A DNA stretch of 64,000 bases from Flavobacterium magnum. GTDB taxonomy: Bacteria; Bacteroidota; Bacteroidia; Flavobacteriales; Flavobacteriaceae. This document shows, piece after piece, positions 8,485 to 17,819 of this stretch (position 1 is the stretch's first letter; every line of letters starts with the position of its first letter). The position numbers were made by a program, and so were the translations under genes. The notes beneath the pieces were generated by a model, which did not search any database, was not told the origin of the DNA, and was given only the letters and a program-made list of their open reading frames with translations. Location: positions 1,488,001-1,552,000 of the forward strand of contig NZ_CP028811.1 in assembly GCF_003055625.1 (NCBI RefSeq), read 5' to 3'.

Positions 8485-9897
8485 ATGGACCTGAATTTCA
8501 ATAATTATATCAAAAGGGCCGCTTTCCTGTTGCTGCTGATTGGCGCCGGAAATGCCCACGGACAAGACAATACGGTTGCCGTCCCGGATGCTTTCAGGAA
8601 TTACGCTTCCGCAGATACGACAAACATTGCCGACATCAAATGGAAGGACTTTTTCCCGGAAAATGACCTGACAAGCCTGATTGATGTCGCGCTGGTCCGC
8701 AATAACGACCTGTTGCTTGCGGAGAAGAACATCGAGATCGCCAATCTGTATTACAGCCAGGCGAAACTGGGTAACGTGCCACAAATCAATGCGGCCGTGA
8801 CTGCCTCGTCAAACCGTCTTTCAGACAACAGCCTCAATGGCCGTAGCGCGAACCTTTTACTTGGCAGAAAACATATCGAAGATTACAATGCCGGATTAAA
8901 TTTGTCGTGGGAAGCGGATATATGGGGTAAAATCAGGAACCGTAAAAAAGCGGCACTGGCGGCTTACCTGCAGACCAAGGAAGCGAAAAAGGCACTGCAA
9001 ACCGCAGTCGTAGCCAACGTGTCAAACGGTTTCTATGACCTGCTGATGCTTGATGCACAACTCGAGATTGCGAAGAAAACGCTTGTCCTCAGCGACAGCA
9101 CCGTCTTTGTTGTCAACCTGCAATACGATGCAGGACAGGCCACGCTTCTGGCCAAACAACAGACGGAAGCCCAGCGCCTTGTAGCGGCGCAGCTCATCCC
9201 GCAAATCGAGCAGCAGATACAGCTTCAGGAAAATGCGCTCAGCGTGCTCACGGGCAATTTCCCTGAGGCGCAGCAGCGCAGCAGCCTGCTTAACAGTGTT
9301 GGGATCCCTGAAAACCTGTCTGCGGGCATCCCTGCGCAGCTGCTCAGCAAACGACCCGACGTAAAAAGTGCTGAACTTGCGCTGGATATCGCCAATGCAA
9401 GGGTCGGGGCAGCGAAAGCCAGCCTGTTTCCTTCCCTCAACATCACCGCTGCAGCAGGTGTAAATTCATTCGAAATCAACAACTGGTTTAACATCCCGGC
9501 CTCATTGTTTGGTACCGTTGCGGGCGGCCTCACCGCACCACTACTCAACGGTAAGAAGTTACGGACGCAATACCAAGTGGCCAAAGCCGAACGCGAACAG
9601 GCGGTCCTGCAATTCAGGCAGGCGGTCATCGTAGCTGTCGGTGAAGTATCAGATGCGCTGGCGGGGATCGACCAACTTGCCAAAGAATATGCCATCGCCA
9701 CTGAACGTGTGGCAACACTCAAAAAAGCAATCACCAATGCCAACCTGCTTTTTAAGAATGGGATGGCGAACTACCTGGAAGTGATCCTGGCACAAAACAA
9801 CCTGCTGCAGGCAGAGCTTGAACTGGCCATGATCCGCAAAGAAAGATTGTCGGCCAATGTGGGGCTTTACCGCGCCCTTGGCGGCGGCTGGCAATGA
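8485..9897 (+). CDS. outer-membrane efflux channel (TolC/OprM family)
   Basis: The product has 470 residues with an N-terminal signal peptide (cleavage probably after NAHGQ). Two homologous outer-membrane-efflux halves are rich in long amphipathic helices: residues about 60-250 and 280-465. The second half carries the typical LLSKRPDVKSAE and AAKASLFPSLN motifs. Unlike many OprM/NodT proteins it has no lipobox cysteine. It forms the outer-membrane duct for the preceding pump and closes the operon, being followed 23 bases later by a strong terminator. Confidence 0.94.
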   Translation: MDLNFNNYIKRAAFLLLLIGAGNAHGQDNTVAVPDAFRNYASADTTNIADIKWKDFFPENDLTSLIDVALVRNNDLLLAEKNIEIANLYYSQAKLGNVPQINAAVTASSNRLSDNSLNGRSANLLLGRKHIEDYNAGLNLSWEADIWGKIRNRKKAALAAYLQTKEAKKALQTAVVANVSNGFYDLLMLDAQLEIAKKTLVLSDSTVFVVNLQYDAGQATLLAKQQTEAQRLVAAQLIPQIEQQIQLQENALSVLTGNFPEAQQRSSLLNSVGIPENLSAGIPAQLLSKRPDVKSAELALDIANARVGAAKASLFPSLNITAAAGVNSFEINNWFNIPASLFGTVAGGLTAPLLNGKKLRTQYQVAKAEREQAVLQFRQAVIVAVGEVSDALAGIDQLAKEYAIATERVATLKKAITNANLLFKNGMANYLEVILAQNNLLQAELELAMIRKERLSANVGLYRALGGGWQ

Positions 9898-9920
9898 TTG
9901 TGATTTGTGTTTTTGGTTTG

Positions 9921-9948
9921 GCCCCGTTGAAAGACGGGGCTTTTTTTT
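9921..9948 (+). terminator. rho-independent terminator of the RND efflux operon
   Basis: GCCCCGT (9921-9927) pairs with ACGGGGC (9934-9940) around TGAAAG, followed directly by eight T (9941-9948). Confidence 0.95.
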
Positions 9949-10022
9949 GACGTCTGGAATCAGGCGGACTATAAGACAGCGGAAAACGGATGGAGACTTT
10001 TCAGTCGCGCATTACACTCTTT

Positions 10023-11186
10023 TCAATTGTCGCGCGTTGCATACGTCCTGAGTTTTCTTTTCAACATGCCGGCTGCCTGGGTGTAGCCGCCGTCCGATCC
10101 GTCAACGAAATGGATGTGATCATCCTTAACGTCACGTACATAGCATGACATAATCGAGGCATTGCTGAGGTGCATGCCGTACACGATTTCAGCATCGGCT
10201 TCCATCCGGTCCAACAGTTCAAGGAGTGCCTGCCTTTGCCGGACAGTTCCTGAAATTACCGTGTTGATCTTGCCGTCGAGCACGAGCGTGTCAGACATTG
10301 CTACGAGGTTTTCCAAATATTTCTTGCCATTTCGGGTTTTAAAATAAAGATAGATGAAGCTTGTGAAAAGCCATTTCCGGATCAGTTCAATGAATTTAAC
10401 GTGGCCCAGCCTGAGTTTCATTTCGACGCCCAGCCGATTGAAAGTGGTCTTCAGCCTGAGACGTGCTATGGAGATGGGCTGCCTTTTTTCCGGGGCACCA
10501 TAAAGCGTGTCTATTTTACCGAGGATTTTCCTGAAAGCGCTACCCTGGGATGCGACGTCGCGGGCGATAACCAGCAGCGTCACAATTTCCTCCTTGTCTA
10601 TAGGCGCCGGAATTTTGTCCCATCGGCATTGCATGCCGGCCAGGTCGGGTGCCTCAGTTTCGGTTGCGGTATCAGCCGGGACGTGAAGTTCTCCTTTGAT
10701 AAGCTGTTCCGCATGATCGAGTCCGTTGCCCAAAACAACTGGGATTATAAAATTTGCCGAACTGCTGAACCGGGCAATCCGGATCTCCTGTCCATCGCCG
10801 TGCAGTTTGCGCACCGGAACACTGCAGGCCCGCAATTCCAGGTTGAAGTTTTCGAGCGTACGGGCTTTATAGGACGTCAACGCATTCATCACCCGCTCCA
10901 GCAAGGTATTCGGGATGATGAAGGTGGCGCCGTCGCCCCCGAAGAAAAACGGGACGGTAATATTCAGGCTGAATGCAATATTGAGTACTGCAACGATGCT
11001 CCCTGTAGCGACGAAGTTGACCTGTTCGTGGCGGCCCTCCAGGACAGCCGCCGTGCTGCCCCTGATGTCGGTAATGACCACATGCCAGTCGTCGGGGACC
11101 TTAGCGAAACAGTGTTCCTTTCCCAATAATTCAGATACAGAACCCTGATGCAGTGGCAGCGCAGAATAGAAATGGTCGTTAGTCAT
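10023..11186 (-). CDS. DUF3095 family protein with nucleotide-cyclase-like motifs
   Basis: The start is placed at the ATG complementary to 11184-11186, because the codons above it include a non-ATG start. The product has 387 residues. Near the N-terminus, ITDIRGST and then FFGGDGATF resemble the two metal-binding segments of class III adenylate/guanylate cyclases (an Asp before a Gly-Ser-Thr turn, then GGDG). I recognise the whole protein as DUF3095-like. It is soluble, without signal peptide or membrane segment. It stands alone between the efflux operon and the polysaccharide locus, so context gives no partner. Cyclase activity is possible but unproven. Confidence 0.75.
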   Translation of the reverse strand: MTNDHFYSALPLHQGSVSELLGKEHCFAKVPDDWHVVITDIRGSTAAVLEGRHEQVNFVATGSIVAVLNIAFSLNITVPFFFGGDGATFIIPNTLLERVMNALTSYKARTLENFNLELRACSVPVRKLHGDGQEIRIARFSSSANFIIPVVLGNGLDHAEQLIKGELHVPADTATETEAPDLAGMQCRWDKIPAPIDKEEIVTLLVIARDVASQGSAFRKILGKIDTLYGAPEKRQPISIARLRLKTTFNRLGVEMKLRLGHVKFIELIRKWLFTSFIYLYFKTRNGKKYLENLVAMSDTLVLDGKINTVISGTVRQRQALLELLDRMEADAEIVYGMHLSNASIMSCYVRDVKDDHIHFVDGSDGGYTQAAGMLKRKLRTYATRDN

Positions 11187-11280
11187 ATCGTAAAGATACA
11201 AAGAAGCCGTGAAGTAGGAACATCAATGGTATCGGCAGCAATTTGTGTAGCTTTATGCCCGATTCCGATGCCATCCGATA

Positions 11281-11312
11281 AAAAAAGCCCCGCTTTCACA
11301 GGGCTCCAAAAC
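11281..11312 (-). terminator. terminator at the end of the polysaccharide utilisation operon
   Basis: On the minus strand AGCCC (complement of 11301-11305) pairs with GGGCT (complement of 11286-11290), followed by a run of T (complement of 11279-11286). It lies 19 bases beyond the last gene of the operon. Confidence 0.8.
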
Positions 11313-11330
11313 AAAAAAATAAAATCTGAA

Positions 11331-12020
11331 TTATAAACTCTTAAACTGGTATATAGGGGAATCAGAGGTGTTGCCTGACTGGTCCTTACTGACCACTTTC
11401 CAGTAATACGTTGTATTTGCCGACACCGGAATCCCGTTCAGGTTTTCAGATGGCGTCGAACCTTTCAATGTGGAAGGATTGCTGTTGGTATCCATGTACA
11501 GTTCGTATTGTACAATATCGTTGTCGACATCGCTCCCGCTCCAGCTGAAATTCACTGTAGGACCGGGTACGGAACTGCTGTTTCCCGGCGCAATGGCTTC
11601 GGCGGGAAAAGGCGCGTAGTTGACCACGCCATTGCCCGCGTTGTAAAATTTCCGTTTTTCGCTGGTGGCGGTTTGTGTACTGCCGCTGGCCTTTGAAATC
11701 ACCCACCATGAGAAGGGCGTACTTTTGGCCAACGTAACTTCGAGCGAAGTAGCCGCTCCCGCTTCATATTGCGTGGTGATCTGCGTATTGAGGTTTTTGA
11801 TGTACACCGTATACGCATCGGTAAAATCAGCAGGGTTCCATTCAAAGGTCACCTTACTTTGCGTTTCAGACACGTCCTGTCCTGAAAGACATTCCGAATT
11901 GTTAACCGGGGCAATCAGTACTGCAGCCGAAGGGTTTTCGGAAGTGCTTTCACCGCCACCGCCGCAACTTAGCATTAAAAAACAAATGGCTGCAAGTATG
12001 TATTTTGATATTATTTTCAT
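11331..12020 (-). CDS. surface lipoprotein with two fibronectin-type III-like domains
   Basis: The start at 12020 overlaps the upstream GH5 stop as ATGA, which points to translational coupling. The product has 229 residues. A signal peptide ends in a lipobox MLSC (Cys19), followed by GGGGES, so it is a lipoprotein and probably surface exposed. Two Ig/FnIII-like domains (about 35-125 and 130-229) contain the VTFEWNP / TPFSWWV and VNFSWSG / TTYYWKV strand patterns. There is no catalytic motif. As the last gene of the polysaccharide operon it may bind glycan or help present enzymes at the surface; this role is inferred from position only. Confidence 0.8.
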   Translation of the reverse strand: MKIISKYILAAICFLMLSCGGGGESTSENPSAAVLIAPVNNSECLSGQDVSETQSKVTFEWNPADFTDAYTVYIKNLNTQITTQYEAGAATSLEVTLAKSTPFSWWVISKASGSTQTATSEKRKFYNAGNGVVNYAPFPAEAIAPGNSSSVPGPTVNFSWSGSDVDNDIVQYELYMDTNSNPSTLKGSTPSENLNGIPVSANTTYYWKVVSKDQSGNTSDSPIYQFKSL

Positions 12021-15000
12021 TGCCTGATGAATTTTGAATTGTAAATCGAATTGCCGGAAATCACTTTTATCATGTAGGTCCCTGCGGCCAACGCTGAGAT
12101 GTTTGCAGCATACTGCGTGTCGCCGGATGGAAACGTGCTGTCGATGACACATTTCCCGATCATTGAATACACGTGCAGCGAGACTTCCGTATTTTGCTGC
12201 GGAGGAACGGAGAAGTACAATGTACCGTCTTTCGCCGGATTCGGGTATACCAAAAGGCTGTCGTCAACAAGCCATTCCTTGCGGTAAACACCCTGGCAAT
12301 CCCTGTCGGTTTTCACTTCCAAAGTGTTTCTCCCGGGTTTAAGCTCTAGTGTAATGGTGCCTTGGTTAGTGGTATGCACTGTACCGTTGAGGTTGATGCG
12401 GTAGGATGTGCCCCCGGACAGGTCCAGCGTTTCCTGGTACCGATCTGCCGAAGGTCTCGAAAGCACGGCTAAATCCGTAGGTTCCTGAACGGCAACAGCG
12501 TAGCATCTTTTAAACGTCGGGATGGACGGTATGGTGATGCAGAGTGTATAGGTTCCCGATGCCAGATTTTCAAATGCGGTGGCTGAGGTGAAATTCATCG
12601 TACTGTTTACCGGTCCGCTGAGTGTGGCCAGAAATGCCTGATTTGCTGCTGACGTAATGTCGATGCTTCCGTTGTTTGCACTGCGGCAGGTTTCAGCGGT
12701 GCTCCTTATCATAAAATTATCAAACGGCAGGCTGAAAATCGTACAGCCGTTGAAATCCACTACGTCGCCGGCTGGCGTGCCGGGGCAGTTGTCGTTGCTG
12801 TTGGACACATTGTCGTTATCATCATCGGCCGGGATCAGCGTCAGGTTAACCCAGTTGAAATTGAATCCCGGGTCGACCACCGTAAAACGCGCAAAGTAGC
12901 GCCCGGCGGGCAATGCGGCCTGAGAGTTCACCGTGTTCCAGGTTTGCCATCCGCCGGTCGGAGGGAGGGAAACCGTCTGTATGTCTGTCGTAGTGCCGTT
13001 GATCAGCTGCAGTTTTATTTTTCCCGTAGCGGACTCGCCTGAGGTGCGGTATTCGATTTTATAGTTGCCCGCTTCGCCGATATTCACGAGGTATTCGAGG
13101 TAGTCGCCGCTATCGGTGTATCCCATATCCGAACCGCCGCCCGTATCTGTAGTGGTTTCAATGGTGAGGCCGCTGTTTGAAAAAAAATTCTCCGCTTCGA
13201 TTTTTCCTGAAATACCGATGATGTTGCCCACATTATTCTTCACGGTTTTGTTTGTAAAGGTGGCCTGTACCGACCCATCAGTGGCCAGGATGTTGACGCC
13301 GTTGTATGACAGTGTGATGGCATCGGATGCATTGACGGCCGCGGCAGGTTTCATGCCAATGGCATTGGTGCTGCCCGGTTCAAGGCTGATGGATGTCAGC
13401 GAGACATTGTTACCATTTACTTTCAATTGGAAGTTGCTCTGGGAGAAATCAATCCCGGAAACCAGGCTTTTGTTAAAAACGACATTGATTTTGTCTCCTA
13501 AAATAGTTGTAGCGGCACTGATGGCTTTCATCGCAATAGTCGAAGGACTGCGCGGATTCTTAAATTCAAGGTAATTCAGGTTAAAATTCCCGGCTTCAAA
13601 ATAGACTTTGACTTTATTGGCTCCTGCTTTAAGGATTACATCAGCAAGCGTTACCGTATTCCAGTTTGTATAACTGCCGGTCCCGGTAAGGGTAATGGTT
13701 TCAGAAATACGTCCTGCCGCATCCTCCAGATAGATTTTTCCGCTGGCCACAGAGGCGTACCTGATGTCGATATCGTATGCGGTATCGGCCGGAGCATCCA
13801 GTGTATACAATACCCATTCATCAGCTTCGGTGAATCCAATCTGGTAGCCGTTGGTGGGGCTGTCAGTGCACGGCTGGATGTCGACCGCATCGTTGCGCAT
13901 GCTCCAGCCCTGGTTCCAGGCGGTGAAGGTGCCGGTATCGGTTCGGTAATTGGCCACATCCTTGTCGAAATAAGCGACACCGTTGTGACCCATGTCAAAT
14001 TCCGTGGCAAAGACCTTTCCGGGAATCGGATGGTTGCGGTATTTTTTTGTGGCGGTGGTTTGTACCTGGCGGAACATCGCATCGATAACGTCGCGGCGCA
14101 GCGTTACGTTCTGCATCTTGTAGTTTTCTGCCATCTGCATCAATGCGTTTTTGGCATAGGTGACCGTTGGTGCTGTGCCGCCGTTCTGCCAGTAATTCAG
14201 CAACACACTGTATTCCGGCGTTTTTGTAACCGACGCCGGGCCTGCAATGTTGTCGATTTTTTTCATCGGCCACCAGGCCCAACCGATGTTGTTGGCTTCC
14301 ATCAGTGCAATCGCGTCCTTAAACCAGACATTTGAGTTTTCGCCGCTTTCGCCAAGCCATATCGGGACGTTGAGCTGCGTCCTGTAGTTGAGCATACCCT
14401 GAATTGATGCCTGGGTGTTGTAGCTCCAGTATTTGTGAAAGCTCAGGGCCATGTTGCTGTCCCATAACCCGCTGCTGAGGATGCCGTTGTAGTTGTTTCC
14501 CCAACAATTGCCCTCGATGAAAATCAGGTGGTTTGTATCAACCTGACGGATGGCCTGTGTGATGGCGACCATAAGATTCTTGAGCGGGATGTTATTGTTT
14601 TCCGAACAGCCGTTGGGGTTACTTCCTTCAAAATTCCAGTTTGGTTCATTGATGATATCGTACGCCCCAATCCACGGATTGTCCTTATAACGCAATGCCA
14701 GTTTTTGCCACAAGGCAACCATTTTGTCACGGTTGGCCTGGCTTTCCCACAGCGAAGGCTTAGTGTCATCATAATCAGAAATATTGGCGTCGTGGCCCTG
14801 TCCGCCGGGTGCGGCGTGCATATCGAGGATCAGGTACATATTATTGGCGGCACACCATTGCAGCAGGTTGTCTGTCATCGTGAATCCTTCGTCGAGCCAG
14901 GTATTCTGGCCTGCTACGGGTTCCTGTTCGATCGGCAGGGTATAGAGGTTGTAATGCATCGGCAGGCGGATGGAGTTGAAGCCCCAGGCCGCCAGCGAGT

Positions 15001-15289
15001 CAATGTCGCGTCTGGTAATGCCGTTGGCGCGGTAGGCCTGATAAAATTCTTCGGTGTTGGTCGCCCCGATGAGGTCCGTGATTTTCTGCTTTATCTTATG
15101 CTGTGATCCGGCAAAGGCATCGGTTTGCAGCATGTACCCCTCCTGGACCATCCAGCCGCCCAGTCCGAGGCCGCGCAGGATGACGTTCTGTCCGTTTCCG
15201 TTGACGATATTCTGCCCGTCGCGGTGCAGGAATTGCCCAAAGGACAGCGACGTAATCGAAATAAAAATTAATGCAAATAGCTTTTTCAT
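12017..15289 (-). CDS. secreted multidomain GH5 glycanase with CBM6 modules and T9SS sorting domain
   Basis: The product has 1090 residues with a signal peptide. A GH5 catalytic domain spans about 25-390: proton donor E215 in INEPNW and nucleophile E314 in WLGESGE. Then follow a CBM6-like module (430-577), an Ig/SwmB-like domain (580-690), a second CBM6 (692-820; GKIEAENF, GGGSDMGYTDSGDYLEY), a thrombospondin type 3-like calcium loop (822-850) and a type A T9SS C-terminal domain (about 1012-1090, beginning LVYPNPAKDG). The GH5 part resembles exo-1,3/1,6-beta-glucanases of the yeast EXG kind (family-level inference). It would be secreted through the type IX system and processed by PorU. It lies 9 bases after GH30. 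Confidence 0.92.
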   Translation of the reverse strand: MKKLFALIFISITSLSFGQFLHRDGQNIVNGNGQNVILRGLGLGGWMVQEGYMLQTDAFAGSQHKIKQKITDLIGATNTEEFYQAYRANGITRRDIDSLAAWGFNSIRLPMHYNLYTLPIEQEPVAGQNTWLDEGFTMTDNLLQWCAANNMYLILDMHAAPGGQGHDANISDYDDTKPSLWESQANRDKMVALWQKLALRYKDNPWIGAYDIINEPNWNFEGSNPNGCSENNNIPLKNLMVAITQAIRQVDTNHLIFIEGNCWGNNYNGILSSGLWDSNMALSFHKYWSYNTQASIQGMLNYRTQLNVPIWLGESGENSNVWFKDAIALMEANNIGWAWWPMKKIDNIAGPASVTKTPEYSVLLNYWQNGGTAPTVTYAKNALMQMAENYKMQNVTLRRDVIDAMFRQVQTTATKKYRNHPIPGKVFATEFDMGHNGVAYFDKDVANYRTDTGTFTAWNQGWSMRNDAVDIQPCTDSPTNGYQIGFTEADEWVLYTLDAPADTAYDIDIRYASVASGKIYLEDAAGRISETITLTGTGSYTNWNTVTLADVILKAGANKVKVYFEAGNFNLNYLEFKNPRSPSTIAMKAISAATTILGDKINVVFNKSLVSGIDFSQSNFQLKVNGNNVSLTSISLEPGSTNAIGMKPAAAVNASDAITLSYNGVNILATDGSVQATFTNKTVKNNVGNIIGISGKIEAENFFSNSGLTIETTTDTGGGSDMGYTDSGDYLEYLVNIGEAGNYKIEYRTSGESATGKIKLQLINGTTTDIQTVSLPPTGGWQTWNTVNSQAALPAGRYFARFTVVDPGFNFNWVNLTLIPADDDNDNVSNSNDNCPGTPAGDVVDFNGCTIFSLPFDNFMIRSTAETCRSANNGSIDITSAANQAFLATLSGPVNSTMNFTSATAFENLASGTYTLCITIPSIPTFKRCYAVAVQEPTDLAVLSRPSADRYQETLDLSGGTSYRINLNGTVHTTNQGTITLELKPGRNTLEVKTDRDCQGVYRKEWLVDDSLLVYPNPAKDGTLYFSVPPQQNTEVSLHVYSMIGKCVIDSTFPSGDTQYAANISALAAGTYMIKVISGNSIYNSKFIRQ

Positions 15290-15298
15290 AAAAGTGGT

Positions 15299-16765
15299 TT
15301 AGAGTAGCTGGTATACCAAGGTCTGGATGGCGTGCGCCGGGATTGTCACCGCTGCGGTCTGGTTGTCGACCATCAGGTTGTAAGTCACTTCAGCGCCGCT
15401 TTGGTTCATGACTACGGTAACCATTTTTCCGTCGGTGTTCAGGAACGAGGTGCTCAGGAGCTGGCTGCGGCTGGGCACGGTGCTGACCCTTCTGGCGTCA
15501 GGCCTGATGAATTTCGAGAAATGTCCGATGTAATAATACGAAGGTGTGTAAATCAGTTCGCCCGTCGTCGTATCGGCGTGGATAGGGGCGAGGCAGAAGT
15601 TCCCGACGTGATTTGGCCCGCCGGTCTGGTCGAGCAATATATTCCAATCCGTCCATCCGACCGTTCCGTTGTTAAAATCATGGATTATCGAGGCGCCATA
15701 GCGTTCGCCATTTGCCCAGATCTGGTATTTTGAGACATCGAACTTTTCAACGCAGCCTTCAGTGAAAATCAGGTTTTTGTCAGGATAGGCCTCCTGTACT
15801 TTACCGACGTTGTCATACATGGGTTCGCCGCCTGCCCAGGTTTCGTACCAGTGGAATCCCATGCCCCACGCGTACTTGGATGCTTCGGGATCAGAGAAGA
15901 TTACATTGGCACGCTGGTTCATCAGGTCACGGTTATGGTCCCAAACAATGATTTTTTTGTCGCCAAATCCCGCTTTTGCCATCGTGGGTCCGAGATAATT
16001 TTTCAGGAAATCACGTTCGCCCTCAGCCGTAAAGATGCAGGATTCCCAGATTTGGGTCGCCATGGGCTCGTTTTGCACTGAGATGCCCCAGACCGGCATG
16101 CCTTCTTTTTCATAGGCCTTGATGAATTTAATGAAATAGTTGGCCCAGGCCTGTCCGTATTCCGGCAGCAAGGTGCCGCCATGCAGCATGCTGTTGTTGC
16201 TTTTCATGAACGCGGGTGGACTCCACGGACTCGCATAAAGCAATAATTTTCCGCCGGCAGTCTCTGTGGCCCTTTTGATCAGGGGTATGCGGAACTGTCT
16301 GTCGTGATCGATATTAAAAGTTTTTAAATCCTTGTCACCTTCCTTTACATAAGTGTAACTCCCGCTGCTGAAATCAGAGCTGTGGATGGTGGTGCGCATC
16401 AGTGAGTAGCCGATGCCTTTGTCCTTGGAATAGTAGGCATTGAGGAATTCCTGCTGCTTTTCTTTGGATAGTTTGGCGAAAACTTCCGCACTGGCGTCGG
16501 TGATGGCGCCGCCAATTCCCATAAATGTCTGAAACTGCTTTTTCGGCTCCACAAAAACGGAAATGTCTTTTTCCACGGGCTGTCCGGCTTTTGTAAATTC
16601 CAGCGTTTGGGTTTTTGAAAGTTTTAAATCCGATTTTTCGGCGGTGGTGTATACGTTGATGCTCTTGCCGGCTTCAGATAGTGTATTGGGGTCGTTTTTC
16701 TTTGGCTGGGCAAAAACCATTGCCGAAAATAGAAGGCAGAATATTTTGATATGGTCTTTTCTCAT
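15299..16765 (-). CDS. GH30 glycoside hydrolase (glucosylceramidase / endo-1,6-beta-glucanase-like)
   Basis: The start chosen is the ATG at 16765, directly before a signal peptide (KIFCLLFSAMVFAQ), giving 488 residues. The catalytic TIM barrel has the GH30 signature GIGGAITDASA near residue 83, proton donor E233 in SVQNEP and nucleophile E336 in IFTEGC. A C-terminal beta-domain follows. Related family-30 enzymes in Bacteroidota cleave beta-1,6-glucan or glucosyl conjugates; the exact linkage is not readable here. It has no lipobox and no T9SS domain, so it is probably periplasmic. It is the first enzyme gene of the locus, downstream of an internal terminator. Confidence 0.92.
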   Translation of the reverse strand: MRKDHIKIFCLLFSAMVFAQPKKNDPNTLSEAGKSINVYTTAEKSDLKLSKTQTLEFTKAGQPVEKDISVFVEPKKQFQTFMGIGGAITDASAEVFAKLSKEKQQEFLNAYYSKDKGIGYSLMRTTIHSSDFSSGSYTYVKEGDKDLKTFNIDHDRQFRIPLIKRATETAGGKLLLYASPWSPPAFMKSNNSMLHGGTLLPEYGQAWANYFIKFIKAYEKEGMPVWGISVQNEPMATQIWESCIFTAEGERDFLKNYLGPTMAKAGFGDKKIIVWDHNRDLMNQRANVIFSDPEASKYAWGMGFHWYETWAGGEPMYDNVGKVQEAYPDKNLIFTEGCVEKFDVSKYQIWANGERYGASIIHDFNNGTVGWTDWNILLDQTGGPNHVGNFCLAPIHADTTTGELIYTPSYYYIGHFSKFIRPDARRVSTVPSRSQLLSTSFLNTDGKMVTVVMNQSGAEVTYNLMVDNQTAAVTIPAHAIQTLVYQLL

Positions 16766-16838
16766 TCGTTTTTGTTGATGATATTCTTTAGAAGATGATT
16801 GATGCATGTGTTGTTGACCTTATTGCGGGTCATTTTTA

Positions 16839-16871
16839 AAAACAGCCCGTAACCCGGAAAGGTTACAGGCT
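16839..16871 (-). terminator. intra-operon hairpin between the Sus genes and the hydrolase genes
   Basis: AGCC-GTAACC (16844-16854) pairs with GGTTAC-GGCT (16861-16871) around CGGAAA, with one C-A mismatch. On the minus strand it is followed by GTTTTTAAAAA. It lies 30 bases beyond the surface-lipoprotein stop. The rest of the 135-base gap (16766-16900) has no gene. Confidence 0.75.
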
Positions 16872-16900
16872 ATTTTAAACTAACTCAAACTTAATTTTAA

Positions 16901-17800
16901 CTAGTTTGCACTACCGCGCAAACTGAAATTTGTGGCAGAGATAACCGAGTTTTGATTGCCACCTGATTTGATAAGCAAGTAGTAATCTCCGGCAGTATCT
17001 ACCTTAACAATTCCTTTCTTTGTCGCTGTTCCAGTAGCCGTATCGCAATTCAAATCAGACAGAAGACCACTGAAAGGTACATTGCTTCCACAATCCCAGC
17101 TGTTAAGTCGCAGAATCTTATCCCCACCGTAATCATTACCATCGACAGGTTGCGCATTCAATAAGTATATTTCAAACCAGGTTTCGTTAATACCTGCGGT
17201 GCTGCTTACGACCATGTCCAATTTGTATTCCTTATCAGCCTCCAGGGTAACTTTCTGGTAAATGCCTTTTTGCTGATACCCGCTACCAACGAAAGTTGCT
17301 TTCCCAGAGCCTCCATCAGTCCCGGGAGTAAGCGTTACACTAGCTCCGGAAGCACTAATGTTAAGTACCGTCCACTGCGCGATGTCATCTGCATTTTTTA
17401 ATTTACCTCCTTTGATGAGGTTTCCAGCGGCGAGATCTGACGTGGCAATTGTGATGGTTTTTGTACTGGTTGTGACCAGACCTCCACGCCCTATTGCCTT
17501 GTGGGTAATGGTATATGTGTCAGCATCAGGAAGGAAAATGAATTCCTGGTCTGCTCCGGAAAACTCAGGAGAACCGTCGCCAATTTCCCAACGATGTCCC
17601 GTAACGTTAACACCATTTGCCTTTAAAACCATCCTGTTGGCGGAGCCGTTTTCAGGTGTAACTGTAAATGTTGCATCTGCATTCGGATCAGCTAATCCGT
17701 TTCCGTTGCCACCCGTTTCATCAGGGGAACAGGCTGAGAAAGATCCGATCACTACGGATGCCAGTAGCACGTATGATGTTTTTACAAAATTGATCTTCAT
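16901..17800 (-). CDS. PKD-containing surface glycan-binding lipoprotein (SusE/F position)
   Basis: The product has 299 residues. A signal peptide ends at a lipobox FSAC (Cys24) followed by SPDE, acidic residues that suit a lipoprotein exported to the outer face. Residues about 42-125 form a PKD-like domain (HRWEIGDGSPEF, TYTITHKAIGRGG). Residues about 130-299 form a beta-sandwich resembling carbohydrate-binding modules of the CBM4/CBM22 shape (NLIKGG, YQKVTLEADKEYKLD). It follows susD by 19 bases. By position it is the surface glycan-binding protein that accompanies the SusCD pair; ligand unknown. Confidence 0.85.
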   Translation of the reverse strand: MKINFVKTSYVLLASVVIGSFSACSPDETGGNGNGLADPNADATFTVTPENGSANRMVLKANGVNVTGHRWEIGDGSPEFSGADQEFIFLPDADTYTITHKAIGRGGLVTTSTKTITIATSDLAAGNLIKGGKLKNADDIAQWTVLNISASGASVTLTPGTDGGSGKATFVGSGYQQKGIYQKVTLEADKEYKLDMVVSSTAGINETWFEIYLLNAQPVDGNDYGGDKILRLNSWDCGSNVPFSGLLSDLNCDTATGTATKKGIVKVDTAGDYYLLIKSGGNQNSVISATNFSLRGSAN

Positions 17801-17819
17801 AATAAAATATTATTAACGA

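Noticed and set aside
10401..11129. 242-codon plus-strand frame opposite the DUF3095 gene
   Set aside because: The minus-strand gene shows conserved motifs; this frame does not.
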